Source of the DNA: JAFDZO01 sp044226845
GTDB taxonomy: Bacteria > Bacteroidota > Ignavibacteria > Tepidaquicellales > Tepidaquicellaceae
Reading direction: 5' to 3'
DNA length: 64,000 bases
Assembly (NCBI GenBank): GCA_044226845.1
Contig: JBGAGG010000016.1
Span: 1-64,000, forward strand
Shown: one piece after another, positions 15,012-23,935 of the stretch
Position numbering within the stretch: the first letter of the stretch is position 1
How the letters are laid out: every line of letters begins with the position of its first letter
The notes under the pieces: generated by a model
What the model was told of the DNA's origin: nothing
Seen by the model: the letters and a program-made list of their open reading frames with translations, nothing else
The model's database searches: none
Made by a program: the position numbers and the translations under genes

Positions 15012-16262
15012 ATGAAACAAAACTTTATGGTAAAATTATTTTTACTCATTTTTGGATTAATGATGTTTTCGTTCGTAGGCTTGCAGAGCGTTAACGCTCA
15101 GGAAGAATCTTCGGACAATCCTGCAACTTGGAAATATTTCAGAATTCTTGCAAGAGCACAGGACGATAGTGTATTTATAAAAGTTCAGGATCAGATGGGT
15201 ATCAGCCCGCTTCTGGAATCATATAACTTAATAGTTAATGTGATGGATCCTAATCCGAACAACCAATACGTTGTAATCGGTGACGAAACAGATCCTTCAG
15301 CTGTGCGTGCTTCTTGGTCACAGCTTACCCCTGAAGTTCAAGGTAAGCTTTTAGGCTGGACGGGAAGCAATAAAGAAAACTTAAATCAGAAAAGACTGAA
15401 CTACGGTTCTGTATTTCTTGATGTTTTCAAAAGCATAAAGGTTAAAGACGTAATTGCTCCGCCAAGAAGAGCAAGAGATATCAGAGGTACCACAGCGTAC
15501 ATCAATCCTTACTTCCAGTTCTTCGGTGGTGACCCTGTAGGTCTTCCGCTTAAAGGTTCTTTAGGATTCTCATTCGGTACGGGTACACCTTACTCATTCC
15601 CGCTTGAAACCGATATCGTTGGAGCAAGCTTCCATATCCTTGGAGCATGGGTTGGAGTCAATACAAGAATTAAAGAATTAACTACAAGAGCAAAAGACAA
15701 TGATGCCGGTTCAGGACTTAGCGGAAACAGTTACAACAATATTTATGCTCCGAATCTTATGCTTAATTTAGGATACCACATTCCGTTCGGTAACTTCTTT
15801 GAAATTGGATACCATACAACAATTGATACCGGAACACCAGACCTTCCTAAAAATTATAGAAACGAAGTTACAGGTGAAATAATGCCTAACAACGTTTTAT
15901 TAGGAAGCTACTTTGATTATATGTTCTCCTATCCGTTCAGAACTTTCGGTTCAACAAGAGCTAAAGTTTATGCAGGAAGATACTTGGGTGAAACACATAT
16001 CGGATTTGTTGGCCGTGAAATGAGAGCAGCAGGTTCTGTATTTGATACAAGAATTGATGCAACTCTTGCAGGTATCAGAAACTTTCAGATATCAGCGGAC
16101 ATTATGATATCGCAGATTGGTGAAGGCTTTGCGCTCAGCTCGTTTGCAATTGGACCTTCTATACGTTTATCAAAGCTAACTGATGACAGTTTCGGAGTTC
16201 TCACTGTAGCAGCGAACGTCAGGTTCAAGCTTGGCGATTTCTTTGATGAAGTAAATAAATAA
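15012..16262 (+). CDS. Secreted outer-membrane-type beta protein, unknown
   Basis: The 416 residues start with a signal peptide (cleavage likely after residue 29, VNA-Q). From about residue 140 on, alternating hydrophobic strands rich in Gly, Phe and Tyr look like a beta-barrel (INPYFQFFGGDPVGLPLKGSLGFSFG, LMLNLGYHIPFGNFFEIGYHT, VLTVAANVRFKLGDFF). The first 110 residues are soluble. No family was recognised. Its position next to the GldL/M-like pair suggests the outer-membrane side of the same complex; that is an inference from context. Confidence 0.5.
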   Translation: MKQNFMVKLFLLIFGLMMFSFVGLQSVNAQEESSDNPATWKYFRILARAQDDSVFIKVQDQMGISPLLESYNLIVNVMDPNPNNQYVVIGDETDPSAVRASWSQLTPEVQGKLLGWTGSNKENLNQKRLNYGSVFLDVFKSIKVKDVIAPPRRARDIRGTTAYINPYFQFFGGDPVGLPLKGSLGFSFGTGTPYSFPLETDIVGASFHILGAWVGVNTRIKELTTRAKDNDAGSGLSGNSYNNIYAPNLMLNLGYHIPFGNFFEIGYHTTIDTGTPDLPKNYRNEVTGEIMPNNVLLGSYFDYMFSYPFRTFGSTRAKVYAGRYLGETHIGFVGREMRAAGSVFDTRIDATLAGIRNFQISADIMISQIGEGFALSSFAIGPSIRLSKLTDDSFGVLTVAANVRFKLGDFFDEVNK

Positions 16263-16281
16263 ACCAATAATTATATTTATA

Positions 16282-16312
16282 AAAAAAGCCGGTCTTTCCG
16301 GCTTTTTTTATT
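16282..16312 (+). terminator. Intrinsic terminator
   Basis: An 11-bp stem with A-run and T-run arms, aaaaaagccgg (16282-16292) with ccggctttttt (16298-16308), ends the 15012 gene. Confidence 0.9.
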
Positions 16313-16397
16313 TCTGTTCAGATGTTCATCTTAATAGAGAAATAAAAGTTATAGTTATAAAAATCATTGAATATTGGTGATTTTTAAAGAAACTGAC

Positions 16398-16428
16398 TTG
16401 ACATCTCATTTATATTAAGGTATTTTGA
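16398..16428 (+). promoter_or_regulatory. Promoter: TTGACA with TATTTTGA
   Basis: TTGACA (from 16398) and a near-consensus TATTTTG (from 16421) are separated by 20 bases between TTG and TA, the same geometry as at 12750 and 17866. It lies 38 bases before the start of the first lipoprotein gene. Confidence 0.6.
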
Positions 16429-16465
16429 AAAAAATTTTAACTTAAAATCGGAGGATTTTTCAAAT

Positions 16466-16732
16466 ATGCTCAAAATTAAAAGTTTGATTTTTACTCTTTT
16501 AGCTTTTTTAATTTTGTCCACTTCAGCAGTTCTCACAGGATGTAGTTCATGTCCGACAGATGAGCAATTAGCAGAACTGGAAACATTAAAGGCAGAGGTA
16601 TCTCAAATGATGTCGACCAATTCTGGTTTAGACGGTCAGATCAGCCAGTTACAAAGCGATATAAGTTCAATTGACAATTCAATGTCAAAGCTGCAGTCAG
16701 ATTTCGATGCTGCACGCAAAAGATGTCCTTAA
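16466..16732 (+). CDS. Small coiled-coil lipoprotein, copy 1
   Basis: The 88 residues have a lipoprotein signal peptide with lipobox LTGC (Cys26), then a helix with heptad-like pattern (about 32-85) and the end ARKRCP. The size and build recall Lpp, which ties the outer membrane to the cell wall, but the C-terminal Lys of Lpp is absent. A good ribosome site (cggagga) precedes ATG. It is followed 50 bases later by a LysM protein. A paralog (17956) sits before a paralogous LysM gene, so the pair has been duplicated as a unit. Confidence 0.7.
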   Translation: MLKIKSLIFTLLAFLILSTSAVLTGCSSCPTDEQLAELETLKAEVSQMMSTNSGLDGQISQLQSDISSIDNSMSKLQSDFDAARKRCP

Positions 16733-16782
16733 ATCATTTTTATAACTTATTAAATTAAAAAGTTCAGGAGTTTAAATTCAAC

Positions 16783-17715
16783 ATGAAATCAAACAAACTA
16801 TTTTTAGCAATTTTAATTTTATCTTTAATTGCTTTCTTTAAAGCTCCCGTTTCTGTGCATGCGCAGGATGACGGCGAATGCTGTGATGAGATGGACGATG
16901 CTTGCGGAACTTACATGAGTGAGTGGGCAAGATATTCAAAGATGAAAGATTCTTTGAATGCAGTCATAGCATCCAAGCAGGCAAGCCTTGATGGTTTAAC
17001 TGCTCAAAAAAATCAAAAGCAATCTGCTTATGATAAGTTAAAAGGTGACTTCAACAGCTGGGTTGGTGAAGATATCGACGCATTCAGAAAAAGATTCGCC
17101 GATGTTGAAAGCCAAATCAATTCAAGAACAGGAAACTGTGAAGACGCAAAGAAAAAACTTGATGCAATAACTGCATCAAAAGGCAGATGTCTCAATGAAT
17201 TCTGGGACAGATACAATGCAATGGTTAAGAAATATGCTGACTGGTGTTTAGGCGGAACTGTTGCTAAAAAATGTGATAAAGACTACACAGTTGTTAAAGG
17301 TGATTGTTTATGGAAAATTGCCGGCAAGAGTTCAATCTACGGAAATCCAAGATTGTGGCCAAAGATCTGGGATGCTAATAAAAATGGCATAGTCTCAGGT
17401 AAACCGTCAACAATTCCGAATCCGAACAGAATCTATCCGGGACAAGTATTGTGCATTCCATCTATGACTGATGCTGAAAAGCAAATGATGCTCAATAAGT
17501 CCAAAGGAACGATGAAAAAAAGAAAGAGCAATTACAAAGGCGATGCTAAATTTGACAACACTAAAAAAGATACAAAGAAAGATGCATCAGATATAAAGAA
17601 AGATGAGAAAAAAGACGTGAAGAAAGATGAAAAGAAAGACGTCAAAAAAGATGCGCCTAAAGAAACAAAAAAAGACGCACCTAAAGACGTAAAGAAAGAA
17701 GAAAAAAATAAATAA
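16783..17715 (+). CDS. Secreted LysM-domain protein with Lys-rich tail, copy 1
   Basis: The 310 residues comprise a signal peptide (1-28, VHA-Q), a Cys-containing alpha-helical coiled coil (about 30-150) and one LysM domain (about 165-227). The LysM starts YTVVKGDCLWKIAGKSSIYG, continues with the RLWPKIWDANK segment and ends with IYPGQVLCIP. The final 55 residues are built of KKDxKKD repeats. LysM binds peptidoglycan, and the basic tail could bind nucleic acid, teichoic-type polymer or the membrane face. It shares domain order and the EFWDRYNAM motif with the 18290 protein. Confidence 0.8.
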   Translation: MKSNKLFLAILILSLIAFFKAPVSVHAQDDGECCDEMDDACGTYMSEWARYSKMKDSLNAVIASKQASLDGLTAQKNQKQSAYDKLKGDFNSWVGEDIDAFRKRFADVESQINSRTGNCEDAKKKLDAITASKGRCLNEFWDRYNAMVKKYADWCLGGTVAKKCDKDYTVVKGDCLWKIAGKSSIYGNPRLWPKIWDANKNGIVSGKPSTIPNPNRIYPGQVLCIPSMTDAEKQMMLNKSKGTMKKRKSNYKGDAKFDNTKKDTKKDASDIKKDEKKDVKKDEKKDVKKDAPKETKKDAPKDVKKEEKNK

Positions 17716-17734
17716 ATAGTTAATATATTTAGAC

Positions 17735-17772
17735 TATAAAAAAGCCCGGTTGAGCAATCTTCCGGGCTTTTT
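17735..17772 (+). terminator. Intrinsic terminator
   Basis: An 11-bp stem, aaaaagcccgg (17735-17745) with ccgggcttttt (17758-17768), lies directly after the first LysM gene and closes the first duplicated unit. Confidence 0.88.
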
Positions 17773-17865
17773 GTTTTATGTGGCATTTTTTATACAGGAA
17801 TAATATTCCTGCAAATTAAATGTGAAATTAAAGTTTTTACTGTCTACTTTTTGAGAATTCTTGAC

Positions 17866-17896
17866 TTGACACTGTGTATTAACCGATGTATATTTG
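17866..17896 (+). promoter_or_regulatory. Promoter: TTGACA with TATATTTG
   Basis: TTGACA (17866-17871) and a perfect TAnnTTTG element (17889-17896) are separated by 20 bases between TTG and TA. It serves the second lipoprotein/LysM unit and shows that the ORF extension to 17851 starts upstream of the transcript. Confidence 0.7.
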
Positions 17897-17955
17897 TAAG
17901 CGAATTAACTTATTTTTTTAACAGCCAAAATCCAATTACAGGAGGAATTTTAAAA

Positions 17956-18222
17956 ATGGCAAAAACAAAAAATCTTTTGTTTGTTCTATTGGCAGCCTTA
18001 ATGATGACTGGTTCAGTCGTTATCACAGGTTGTAGCTCAGGACCAAGCGAAGAGCAAATGCAACAGCTCAATGATTTAAAAGCTGAAGTAGAATCTCTAT
18101 CTTCACAAGTCAGTTCTAAAAATGATGAGAAATCATCCTTACAAAGACAAATTGCTGACAAAGACTCTAAAATAAAACAGTACATGAATGACATGGACGC
18201 TGTTAAAAAGAGATGTCCGTAA
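17956..18222 (+). CDS. Small coiled-coil lipoprotein, copy 2
   Basis: The 88-residue paralog of the 16466 product has the same length, lipobox (ITGC, Cys25), helical heptad pattern and KKRCP end. The frame is open back to 17851, but the ATG at 17956 follows an ideal ribosome site (ggagga at 17941) and the promoter at 17866-17896, and yields a proper signal peptide. It is therefore taken as the start. Confidence 0.75.
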   Translation: MAKTKNLLFVLLAALMMTGSVVITGCSSGPSEEQMQQLNDLKAEVESLSSQVSSKNDEKSSLQRQIADKDSKIKQYMNDMDAVKKRCP

Positions 18223-18289
18223 TTAAAACAGTTTTAAAAATTATTTTTACACAAAATTTTAAAAATTTTATCAAAGGAGATATTCAAAA

Positions 18290-19207
18290 ATGAAATTACA
18301 TAAATTATTAGTATTTATGTTAGTTTTCTCCTTAGCTGTAATGACATCAAAGTCAGTCTTTGCTCAGGATGAACCAACTGAGATGACCATGGAAGATTGG
18401 CAAAAAATGATGGACGAGTACACAGCTAAGAAAGATCAGTTAACGATCGAACTTAACAATCTTAACACAGAAATAGACGGTCTTAAAAGATCAAATGCAG
18501 ATAAAGATGCAGCTTTAACAAAAGCTGAAAACGATCTTTATGCAGCAGTTGGTTCTTCAAAATCAGGTGTTGCTGATTACAGAAAAAGCTTTGAATCAAC
18601 TGAAAAGATGATCAACAGCAAATCAGGTAATGTAGCTGACGCAAGAAAACAATTTGATGCTTTAAAAGCTTCAAAAGTACGTTGCTTACCAGAATTCTGG
18701 GATAGATTCAACGCAATGGAAAAGAAACTTCTTGATTGGGAAAAACCAGTTGAACCACCAAAATCAAACAAATACACAGTTGTAAAAGGTGATTGCTTAT
18801 ACAAAATCGCTGCTAAAAAAGAAATTTACAACAACGGCAGAATGTGGCCAGTATTATGGGATGCTAACAAAACAGTTACTTTAGATCCTAAGGCTAACAA
18901 GAAAACCAAAACAAAAATCACCAACCCAAATCTTATTTATCCTGGACAACAATTAGTTATCCCAACCTTAACCGACAAAATGAAACAAGATGCAATGAAG
19001 GTTAAGAACACATGGATGAAAAAGAGAACAAAAAAATCTGACACAACTACAGGAACAGAAACAAAGAAAGATGCTCCTAAAGATGTGAAGAAAGATGAAA
19101 AGAAAGACATGAAGAAAGATGAAAAGAAAGACGTTAAAAAAGATGAAAAGAAAGATGTAAAAAAAGACGCTCCTAAAGACGTTAAAAAAGATGAAAAGAA
19201 AAAATAA
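18290..19207 (+). CDS. Secreted LysM-domain protein with Lys-rich tail, copy 2
   Basis: The 305 residues have the same order as the 16783 product: signal peptide (1-25), coiled coil (about 35-150), one LysM (about 160-225; YTVVKGDCLYKIAAKKEIYN, RMWPVLWDANK, IYPGQQLVIP) and a Lys/Asp tail of KKDEKKDVKKD-type repeats. It lacks most of the Cys found in copy 1. A Shine-Dalgarno (aaggag) precedes ATG. It is likely a periplasmic peptidoglycan-binding partner of the lipoprotein encoded just before it. Confidence 0.8.
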   Translation: MKLHKLLVFMLVFSLAVMTSKSVFAQDEPTEMTMEDWQKMMDEYTAKKDQLTIELNNLNTEIDGLKRSNADKDAALTKAENDLYAAVGSSKSGVADYRKSFESTEKMINSKSGNVADARKQFDALKASKVRCLPEFWDRFNAMEKKLLDWEKPVEPPKSNKYTVVKGDCLYKIAAKKEIYNNGRMWPVLWDANKTVTLDPKANKKTKTKITNPNLIYPGQQLVIPTLTDKMKQDAMKVKNTWMKKRTKKSDTTTGTETKKDAPKDVKKDEKKDMKKDEKKDVKKDEKKDVKKDAPKDVKKDEKKK

Positions 19208-19241
19208 TTGACTAGCTCAATTATTCTATAATCATATTTTT

Positions 19242-19279
19242 AAACCCTTATGCTGGAATTTAGCATAAGGGTTTTTTGT
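19242..19279 (+). terminator. Intrinsic terminator
   Basis: A 13-bp perfect stem, aaacccttatgct (19242-19254) with its complement at 19262-19274, and a T-run close the second duplicated unit. Confidence 0.92.
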
Positions 19280-19311
19280 TTTAAATTGTAATTATAAACT
19301 TACTTAAGAAT

Positions 19312-20289
19312 TTGGACATAATAGAAAAAAGAATAGAACTGACAGGAATTGACCTGCTAAATTTTTGCGGAGTTAATGATAAAAACATTGAGCTTGTAAA
19401 AGAAGCTTTCGATTCTACCATTGTAGTAAGAGGAGATTCGATTTTCATAAAAGGAGAAAAATCCGAAGCTGAAAATATTGAACGGGCAATAGAAGAGTTA
19501 AAGTTCCTTCAGAAAAGGCAAGGTCATATCACACCGCATGATGTAGAGCTTGTATTGGATTTACTTGATAACACAAAAGAGTTTGAAATAAAAAACAAAG
19601 TAAAGCCCGGTACTAATGAGCTTCAGGAAATCATTTTATTCAAAAAGAATGATTTCATAAAGCCCAGAACTGCTACTCAGCTTGAATACGTAAAAAAGAT
19701 AAAAGAGAACGATATAGTATTTGCTATAGGTCCTGCTGGTACGGGAAAGACGTACCTTTCCGTTGCCTTTGCAGTCGCTGCATTGAAGAGCAAAGAGATT
19801 AATAAAATTGTTCTTGCAAGACCGGCAGTAGAAGCAGGTGAGAGCCTTGGTTTTCTTCCGGGAGATTTATCGGAAAAGATTGATCCATACTTACGACCGT
19901 TATATGATGCGCTTGATGATATGCTCCCTACAGATAAGCTGAAAAGCTATATGGAGAAAGGAACTATCGAAGTAGTTCCGCTTGCATATATGAGAGGAAG
20001 AACACTTAACAATGCTTTTATCATACTGGATGAAGCTCAGAACGCAACTACAACGCAGATGAAGATGTTCTTAACACGGATTGGCGCCAACTCGAAAGCT
20101 ATAGTAAATGGAGACGTAACGCAGATTGATTTACCGAGAAAAGATATGTCAGGCCTTATACAGATAAATGATATTCTTCAGGGAATAGCCGGAATTGGTT
20201 TTGTGTATTTCAATAAGACCGATGTTGTAAGACATAAGCTGGTTATGGATATAATTGATGCTTATGAGAAGATGAACGATAAAAAATAA
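19312..20289 (+). CDS. PhoH-family ATPase
   Basis: The 325 residues start with a KH-like RNA-binding part (about 1-70, TIVVRGDSIFIKGEKSEAENIERAIEEL). The PhoH ATPase domain follows, with Walker A GPAGTGKT (about 139), LARPAVEAGESLGFLPGDLSEKIDPYLRPLYDAL, and Walker B FIILDEAQN (about 235). This is the PhoL/YbeZ type, which acts with the YbeY RNase in ribosome and RNA maintenance. It starts with TTG (19312). No ybeY follows in the window. Confidence 0.88.
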   Translation: MDIIEKRIELTGIDLLNFCGVNDKNIELVKEAFDSTIVVRGDSIFIKGEKSEAENIERAIEELKFLQKRQGHITPHDVELVLDLLDNTKEFEIKNKVKPGTNELQEIILFKKNDFIKPRTATQLEYVKKIKENDIVFAIGPAGTGKTYLSVAFAVAALKSKEINKIVLARPAVEAGESLGFLPGDLSEKIDPYLRPLYDALDDMLPTDKLKSYMEKGTIEVVPLAYMRGRTLNNAFIILDEAQNATTTQMKMFLTRIGANSKAIVNGDVTQIDLPRKDMSGLIQINDILQGIAGIGFVYFNKTDVVRHKLVMDIIDAYEKMNDKK

Positions 20290-20311
20290 ACACAATATTC
20301 AAAGTTTTATA

Positions 20312-20407
20312 AACGCAAAGAGCGCTAAGCTTTTCGCAGAGAACGCTAAGATAATATTCTATTAAAATAGTTTTATCTTTGTATCCTTTGCAGCAGCTTT
20401 GCGCTAT
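20312..20407. repeat. Repeat-bearing gap between convergent genes
   Basis: aacgcaaagagcgctaag (20312-20329), a related cgcagagaacgctaag (20335-20350) and inverted ctttgcagcagctttgcgct (to 20405) make an imperfect inverted repeat between phoH and rsmB. GCAAAG/CTTTGC repeats of this kind are common intergenic elements in relatives, and here it may end both transcripts. Confidence 0.45.
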
Positions 20408-20432
20408 TTGTATTTAAAAAAGAAATTTAGAA

Positions 20433-22010
20433 TTAAGAATTTTTCACTAATCTTATTGAGAACGAGCCGTCTATATAATTCTTAAACGGATATGTTTCAA
20501 TATAGCCTTCCTTCGTAACAATTTTTTTATTCTTTACAAATCTTTCTGCAGAATCAATTTTGAAATCAGGATTTTTATCTAAGAAACATTTTATCACATC
20601 AAAATTTTCTTCCGGTTCTGTTGTACAAGTCGAGTAAACCAATACTCCACCCGGCTTTAGATACTTTGAGGATTCCATAATTAATTCCATCTGCAGCTTC
20701 TGCAGCTTCTGAATATCTTCCAGCTCTCTTTTCATTTTTATATCAGGCTTCTTTGTTATTACACCCAGACCTGAGCACGGAGCATCAAGAAGAATTTTGT
20801 CAGCTTTACCAAGTAGCTCCTCTCTTAACAAACTTGTTTCCGGAGCTAAGATACTATCATAAACAACCTGTGTATTCGTTACATTTGTTCTTTTTATATT
20901 TGTCTCAAGTGCTTTTGCTCTGGAAGAATATTTTTCTATAGCAATTATTTTCCCTTCGTTATTCATAAGCTCTGCCATGTGCATTGTCTTTCCGCCCGGC
21001 GCTGCGCATAAATCCATAACTAAATCACCCGGCTTAGGGTCAAGCAATGTCGATACCAGTCCGGCGCTTTCATCCTGAACTGAAAAATATCCGTTCTTAA
21101 AATATTCATCAGTGTAAATTCTTCCCATGGATTTTATCGTAAGGAAGTAATCTATATTTGCACCTCGTCTTGTCGCAATCCCTTTATTGTTGAGATACGT
21201 TTCAACTTCGTCTATATTAGACTTTAACTTGTTAACACGAAGCCCGAGTATCGGTCTTTTATTATTGAACTCGCAGAATTTTTCAGCATCGTCAAAGCCA
21301 AGTCTTTGTATCCATCTCTTTACCATCCAGTTAGGATGCGACTGAACCATTCCGAGATAATTTACTTCGTCAACATCCCTTGTCGGCCATACTAAGTTTT
21401 CAAGCGTTCTGATTATTGTACGCAGTAATCCGTTCACAACACCGGCATGTTTATCGCCATGTAATCTTTTTACAAACTCAACTGCTTCATTAACTGCAGC
21501 GGAGTATGGGATTTTATTGAGGAACATTATCTGGTAGAGCGCAACTCTCATTGCATTTCTTACTTCCGGCTGGCACTTTTCATAGCTGCCGCGGTAAAAT
21601 CCGTTAAGGAACCAGTCAAGCCTTCTCATCCATCTAATAACACCGTGTGTGAGTTCATTCAATAAGGCTTTATCAAAATCATTTAATGTATCGTTCTTTA
21701 ATTCAGTATCGATAAGCTTATCAAGATATGAATCCGTTCTTTCGCAGCGTGTAATAATTTTTACGGCGAGTGAACGCGCATCAGCATATAAAGGCTTTTT
21801 ATGTTTATCTTTAAACTGTTCGTCAAAATCGTAGGGCAGAACTTCAAAGCCATGTGATGCTTCCTGCTGCGTTTCCTGTTTTTGTTCCTGTTTTGATTCT
21901 TCGGGAGATGTATTCTCGGAATTGTTTACCTTCGGTTCGGCAGACGGCCTGTTGTTATCCGTTTTGGACTCATGGCGTCCTTTACCGTTCTGGTGTTTGT
22001 CTTTACTCAT
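20433..22010 (-). CDS. rsmB: 16S rRNA cytosine-967 C5-methyltransferase RsmB
   Basis: The 525 residues start with about 60 of low-complexity, charged and Gln-rich sequence not usual in RsmB. A NusB-like RNA-binding domain (about 75-210) and the SAM methyltransferase domain follow. The latter shows CAAPGGKTMHMAE (SAM motif I, about 315), DAPCSGLGVI (motif IV, first Cys) and VYSTCTTEPEEN (motif VI, catalytic Cys). The family modifies C967 of 16S rRNA. The N-terminal extension makes it longer than the usual 430-450 residues. Confidence 0.9.
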   Translation of the reverse strand: MSKDKHQNGKGRHESKTDNNRPSAEPKVNNSENTSPEESKQEQKQETQQEASHGFEVLPYDFDEQFKDKHKKPLYADARSLAVKIITRCERTDSYLDKLIDTELKNDTLNDFDKALLNELTHGVIRWMRRLDWFLNGFYRGSYEKCQPEVRNAMRVALYQIMFLNKIPYSAAVNEAVEFVKRLHGDKHAGVVNGLLRTIIRTLENLVWPTRDVDEVNYLGMVQSHPNWMVKRWIQRLGFDDAEKFCEFNNKRPILGLRVNKLKSNIDEVETYLNNKGIATRRGANIDYFLTIKSMGRIYTDEYFKNGYFSVQDESAGLVSTLLDPKPGDLVMDLCAAPGGKTMHMAELMNNEGKIIAIEKYSSRAKALETNIKRTNVTNTQVVYDSILAPETSLLREELLGKADKILLDAPCSGLGVITKKPDIKMKRELEDIQKLQKLQMELIMESSKYLKPGGVLVYSTCTTEPEENFDVIKCFLDKNPDFKIDSAERFVKNKKIVTKEGYIETYPFKNYIDGSFSIRLVKNS

Positions 22011-22555
22011 ATTTTAGGTTCTTTCGCTAACTTTAAAAAACTAAAAATAAAGAACGTGTTTTTTAAATAAAATCCAAATAGAATTCAATTAATAATAAAT
22101 ATTTCCCTATTAGTAGTAATAGGTTACACTACATTGAGTTCTATTAATCTTGTAATTATATTGTTAAAGTATTTAGTGGATTGAGATAAAATTCTTATTT
22201 TGCAGAAATCCGTCAAAAACCCGTCAAGATATGATGAATAAAGAAAAGGAGTGTTGTTTTTTCAATACTGAAAACGTGAATCCTCGTCATGGCATTTAGA
22301 AATGTTACTATAATGTTATTATATAAAATGGTGAATAAAAACTTCGCAAGAAAATGTTACAATAATGCTACTCTCACTACAATATATTACTTTCAAAGTA
22401 GCAGGTTAACTATGATAGAATTTTTAAAAAATTTAACAGTGTGTAAAAATTGTGTGAAATGCGTTTAAATATTAGGCATAGTATTTGTACTATGATTTAT
22501 TAATGACTATTATATTAGTCATTATTTAAATAGCTTTAATGTACAAATTCTGCTT
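22011..22555. other. 545-base gene-free stretch with short repeats
   Basis: No gene was found. aaatccgtcaaaaacccgtcaag (22206-22228) resembles the repeats at 63878-63900 and 63955-63975 in inverse orientation. tgttactataatg (22303) and tgttacaataatg (22355) are a pair of direct repeats that recall the motifs at 63791-63820. The stretch before 22555 is very AT-rich and probably holds the promoter for the 22556 gene. Confidence 0.45.
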
Positions 22556-23890
22556 ATGAAAAAATTAAAACTTACCCCGGTTTTATTATTTGTTTTACTC
22601 CTTTCCAATTTTTCTTTTTCACAAACTGGCTGGCAAAGATTAAATCAAAACAATTCAATTACTCAGAATCTCCTTAATATCGAAATTTTAGATGCAAATA
22701 ACTTTTATTTACTGGCAGATAGTGGTTATTTTATGAAATCACTTGATGGAGGATTGAATATATCTCAAACACGTTTAAATTTCACCCCTTCTTCAATTAG
22801 CTTTATAAACTTAAATACTGGTTATGCTTCATGTAGAAATATTCTTTACAAAACAATAAATGGCGGAGTGACATGGGACTCACTCTACAATTATATTCCT
22901 AACATGCAGTCTGCTTATTGCGATATGAGAATTGTAAAGTTTTATTCTGAAAACTTTGGTTATATTTATATTAATGAATCGGTTCCATTGGTGAATAATG
23001 GAGCCTACAAGGTAACTACAAATGGAGGATTAACTTGGACCAATGCGGCATTGACCTATAATTCCGGAACTAGTTCAGGATGGTCAGCTGCAAGTGTGCT
23101 TGGTATCGATTTATATTCCAATGGCATCGGATTCAAAGCAAGTTATGGCTCTTCGGGTAGTTTTGGGCATATTACCAGCGAACAATATGGATTTGGAAAA
23201 ACCATTAACTATGGTGCAAACTGGATTGATGTAATGCCTAATACAAATGTAACAAGAATTGCAAATGTAGATTTTATTAATTCTAATTTGGGATATGCTG
23301 TTTCAGATTCGGGAAAAATTTTAAAAACAAATGATGGCGGGACTACTTGGAATTTTATAAGTCAGGAGCCTCAAAATTCAGGATCTAATTTTTTCATGAT
23401 TGACGGTGACAACGGATACTTCCATAATGCATATGATAAATATTACAGAACAACTGATGGTTGCCAATCATGGAATTTACAAACTGTTGCTATGACCGGT
23501 TCGCAGCAAATTGGAGAAATTTCTTTTTTAAATCCTCAATTAGGTTTTATAGTTGGTAAACAAGGACAAATTTTTAAAACTACTAGTGGCGGAAATGTTT
23601 TTGTAAATGGAAATTCAGAGACTATAAATAATTATTCTCTCTCTCAAAATTATCCGAATCCTTTTAATCCTGAAACTAAAATTCAATTCTCAATTCCTAA
23701 AAACGGATTGGTAAAAATTGTGGTTTATGATTTACTGGGACAAGAAGTGAAGGAATTAGTGAATGAGTTTAAGCAGCAGGGAAGTTACGGTGTTTCATTC
23801 AATGGTGCAAATCTTTCAAGCGGAATTTATTTTTATAAAATGATTACAGATGATTTTGAAGAAACAAAAAAAATGATTTTAGTAAAATAA
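22556..23890 (+). CDS. Secreted YCF48/BNR-type beta-propeller protein with T9SS sorting domain
   Basis: The 444 residues begin with a signal peptide (1-22). Propeller-type repeats containing the GGxTW/D motif follow (KTINGGVTWDS, VTTNGGLTWTN, KTNDGGTTWNF), with IDFINSNLGYAVSDSGKILK-like blades as in YCF48-type propellers. A type A sorting domain (about 360-444) has SQNYPNPFNPETK, VVYDLLGQEV and YFYKMITDDF. It is thus a T9SS cargo protein, probably at the cell surface. The propeller function is unknown. The terminal KKMILVK matches the other cargo proteins. Confidence 0.8.
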   Translation: MKKLKLTPVLLFVLLLSNFSFSQTGWQRLNQNNSITQNLLNIEILDANNFYLLADSGYFMKSLDGGLNISQTRLNFTPSSISFINLNTGYASCRNILYKTINGGVTWDSLYNYIPNMQSAYCDMRIVKFYSENFGYIYINESVPLVNNGAYKVTTNGGLTWTNAALTYNSGTSSGWSAASVLGIDLYSNGIGFKASYGSSGSFGHITSEQYGFGKTINYGANWIDVMPNTNVTRIANVDFINSNLGYAVSDSGKILKTNDGGTTWNFISQEPQNSGSNFFMIDGDNGYFHNAYDKYYRTTDGCQSWNLQTVAMTGSQQIGEISFLNPQLGFIVGKQGQIFKTTSGGNVFVNGNSETINNYSLSQNYPNPFNPETKIQFSIPKNGLVKIVVYDLLGQEVKELVNEFKQQGSYGVSFNGANLSSGIYFYKMITDDFEETKKMILVK

Positions 23891-23935
23891 TTTTAATTCA
23901 TATTTCTCCCCTATAAAAACTAGGAGAGAAAACTT

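Noticed and set aside
17851..17955. Extended N-terminus for the second lipoprotein
   Set aside because: It lies across the promoter and before the ribosome site, and destroys the lipoprotein signal.
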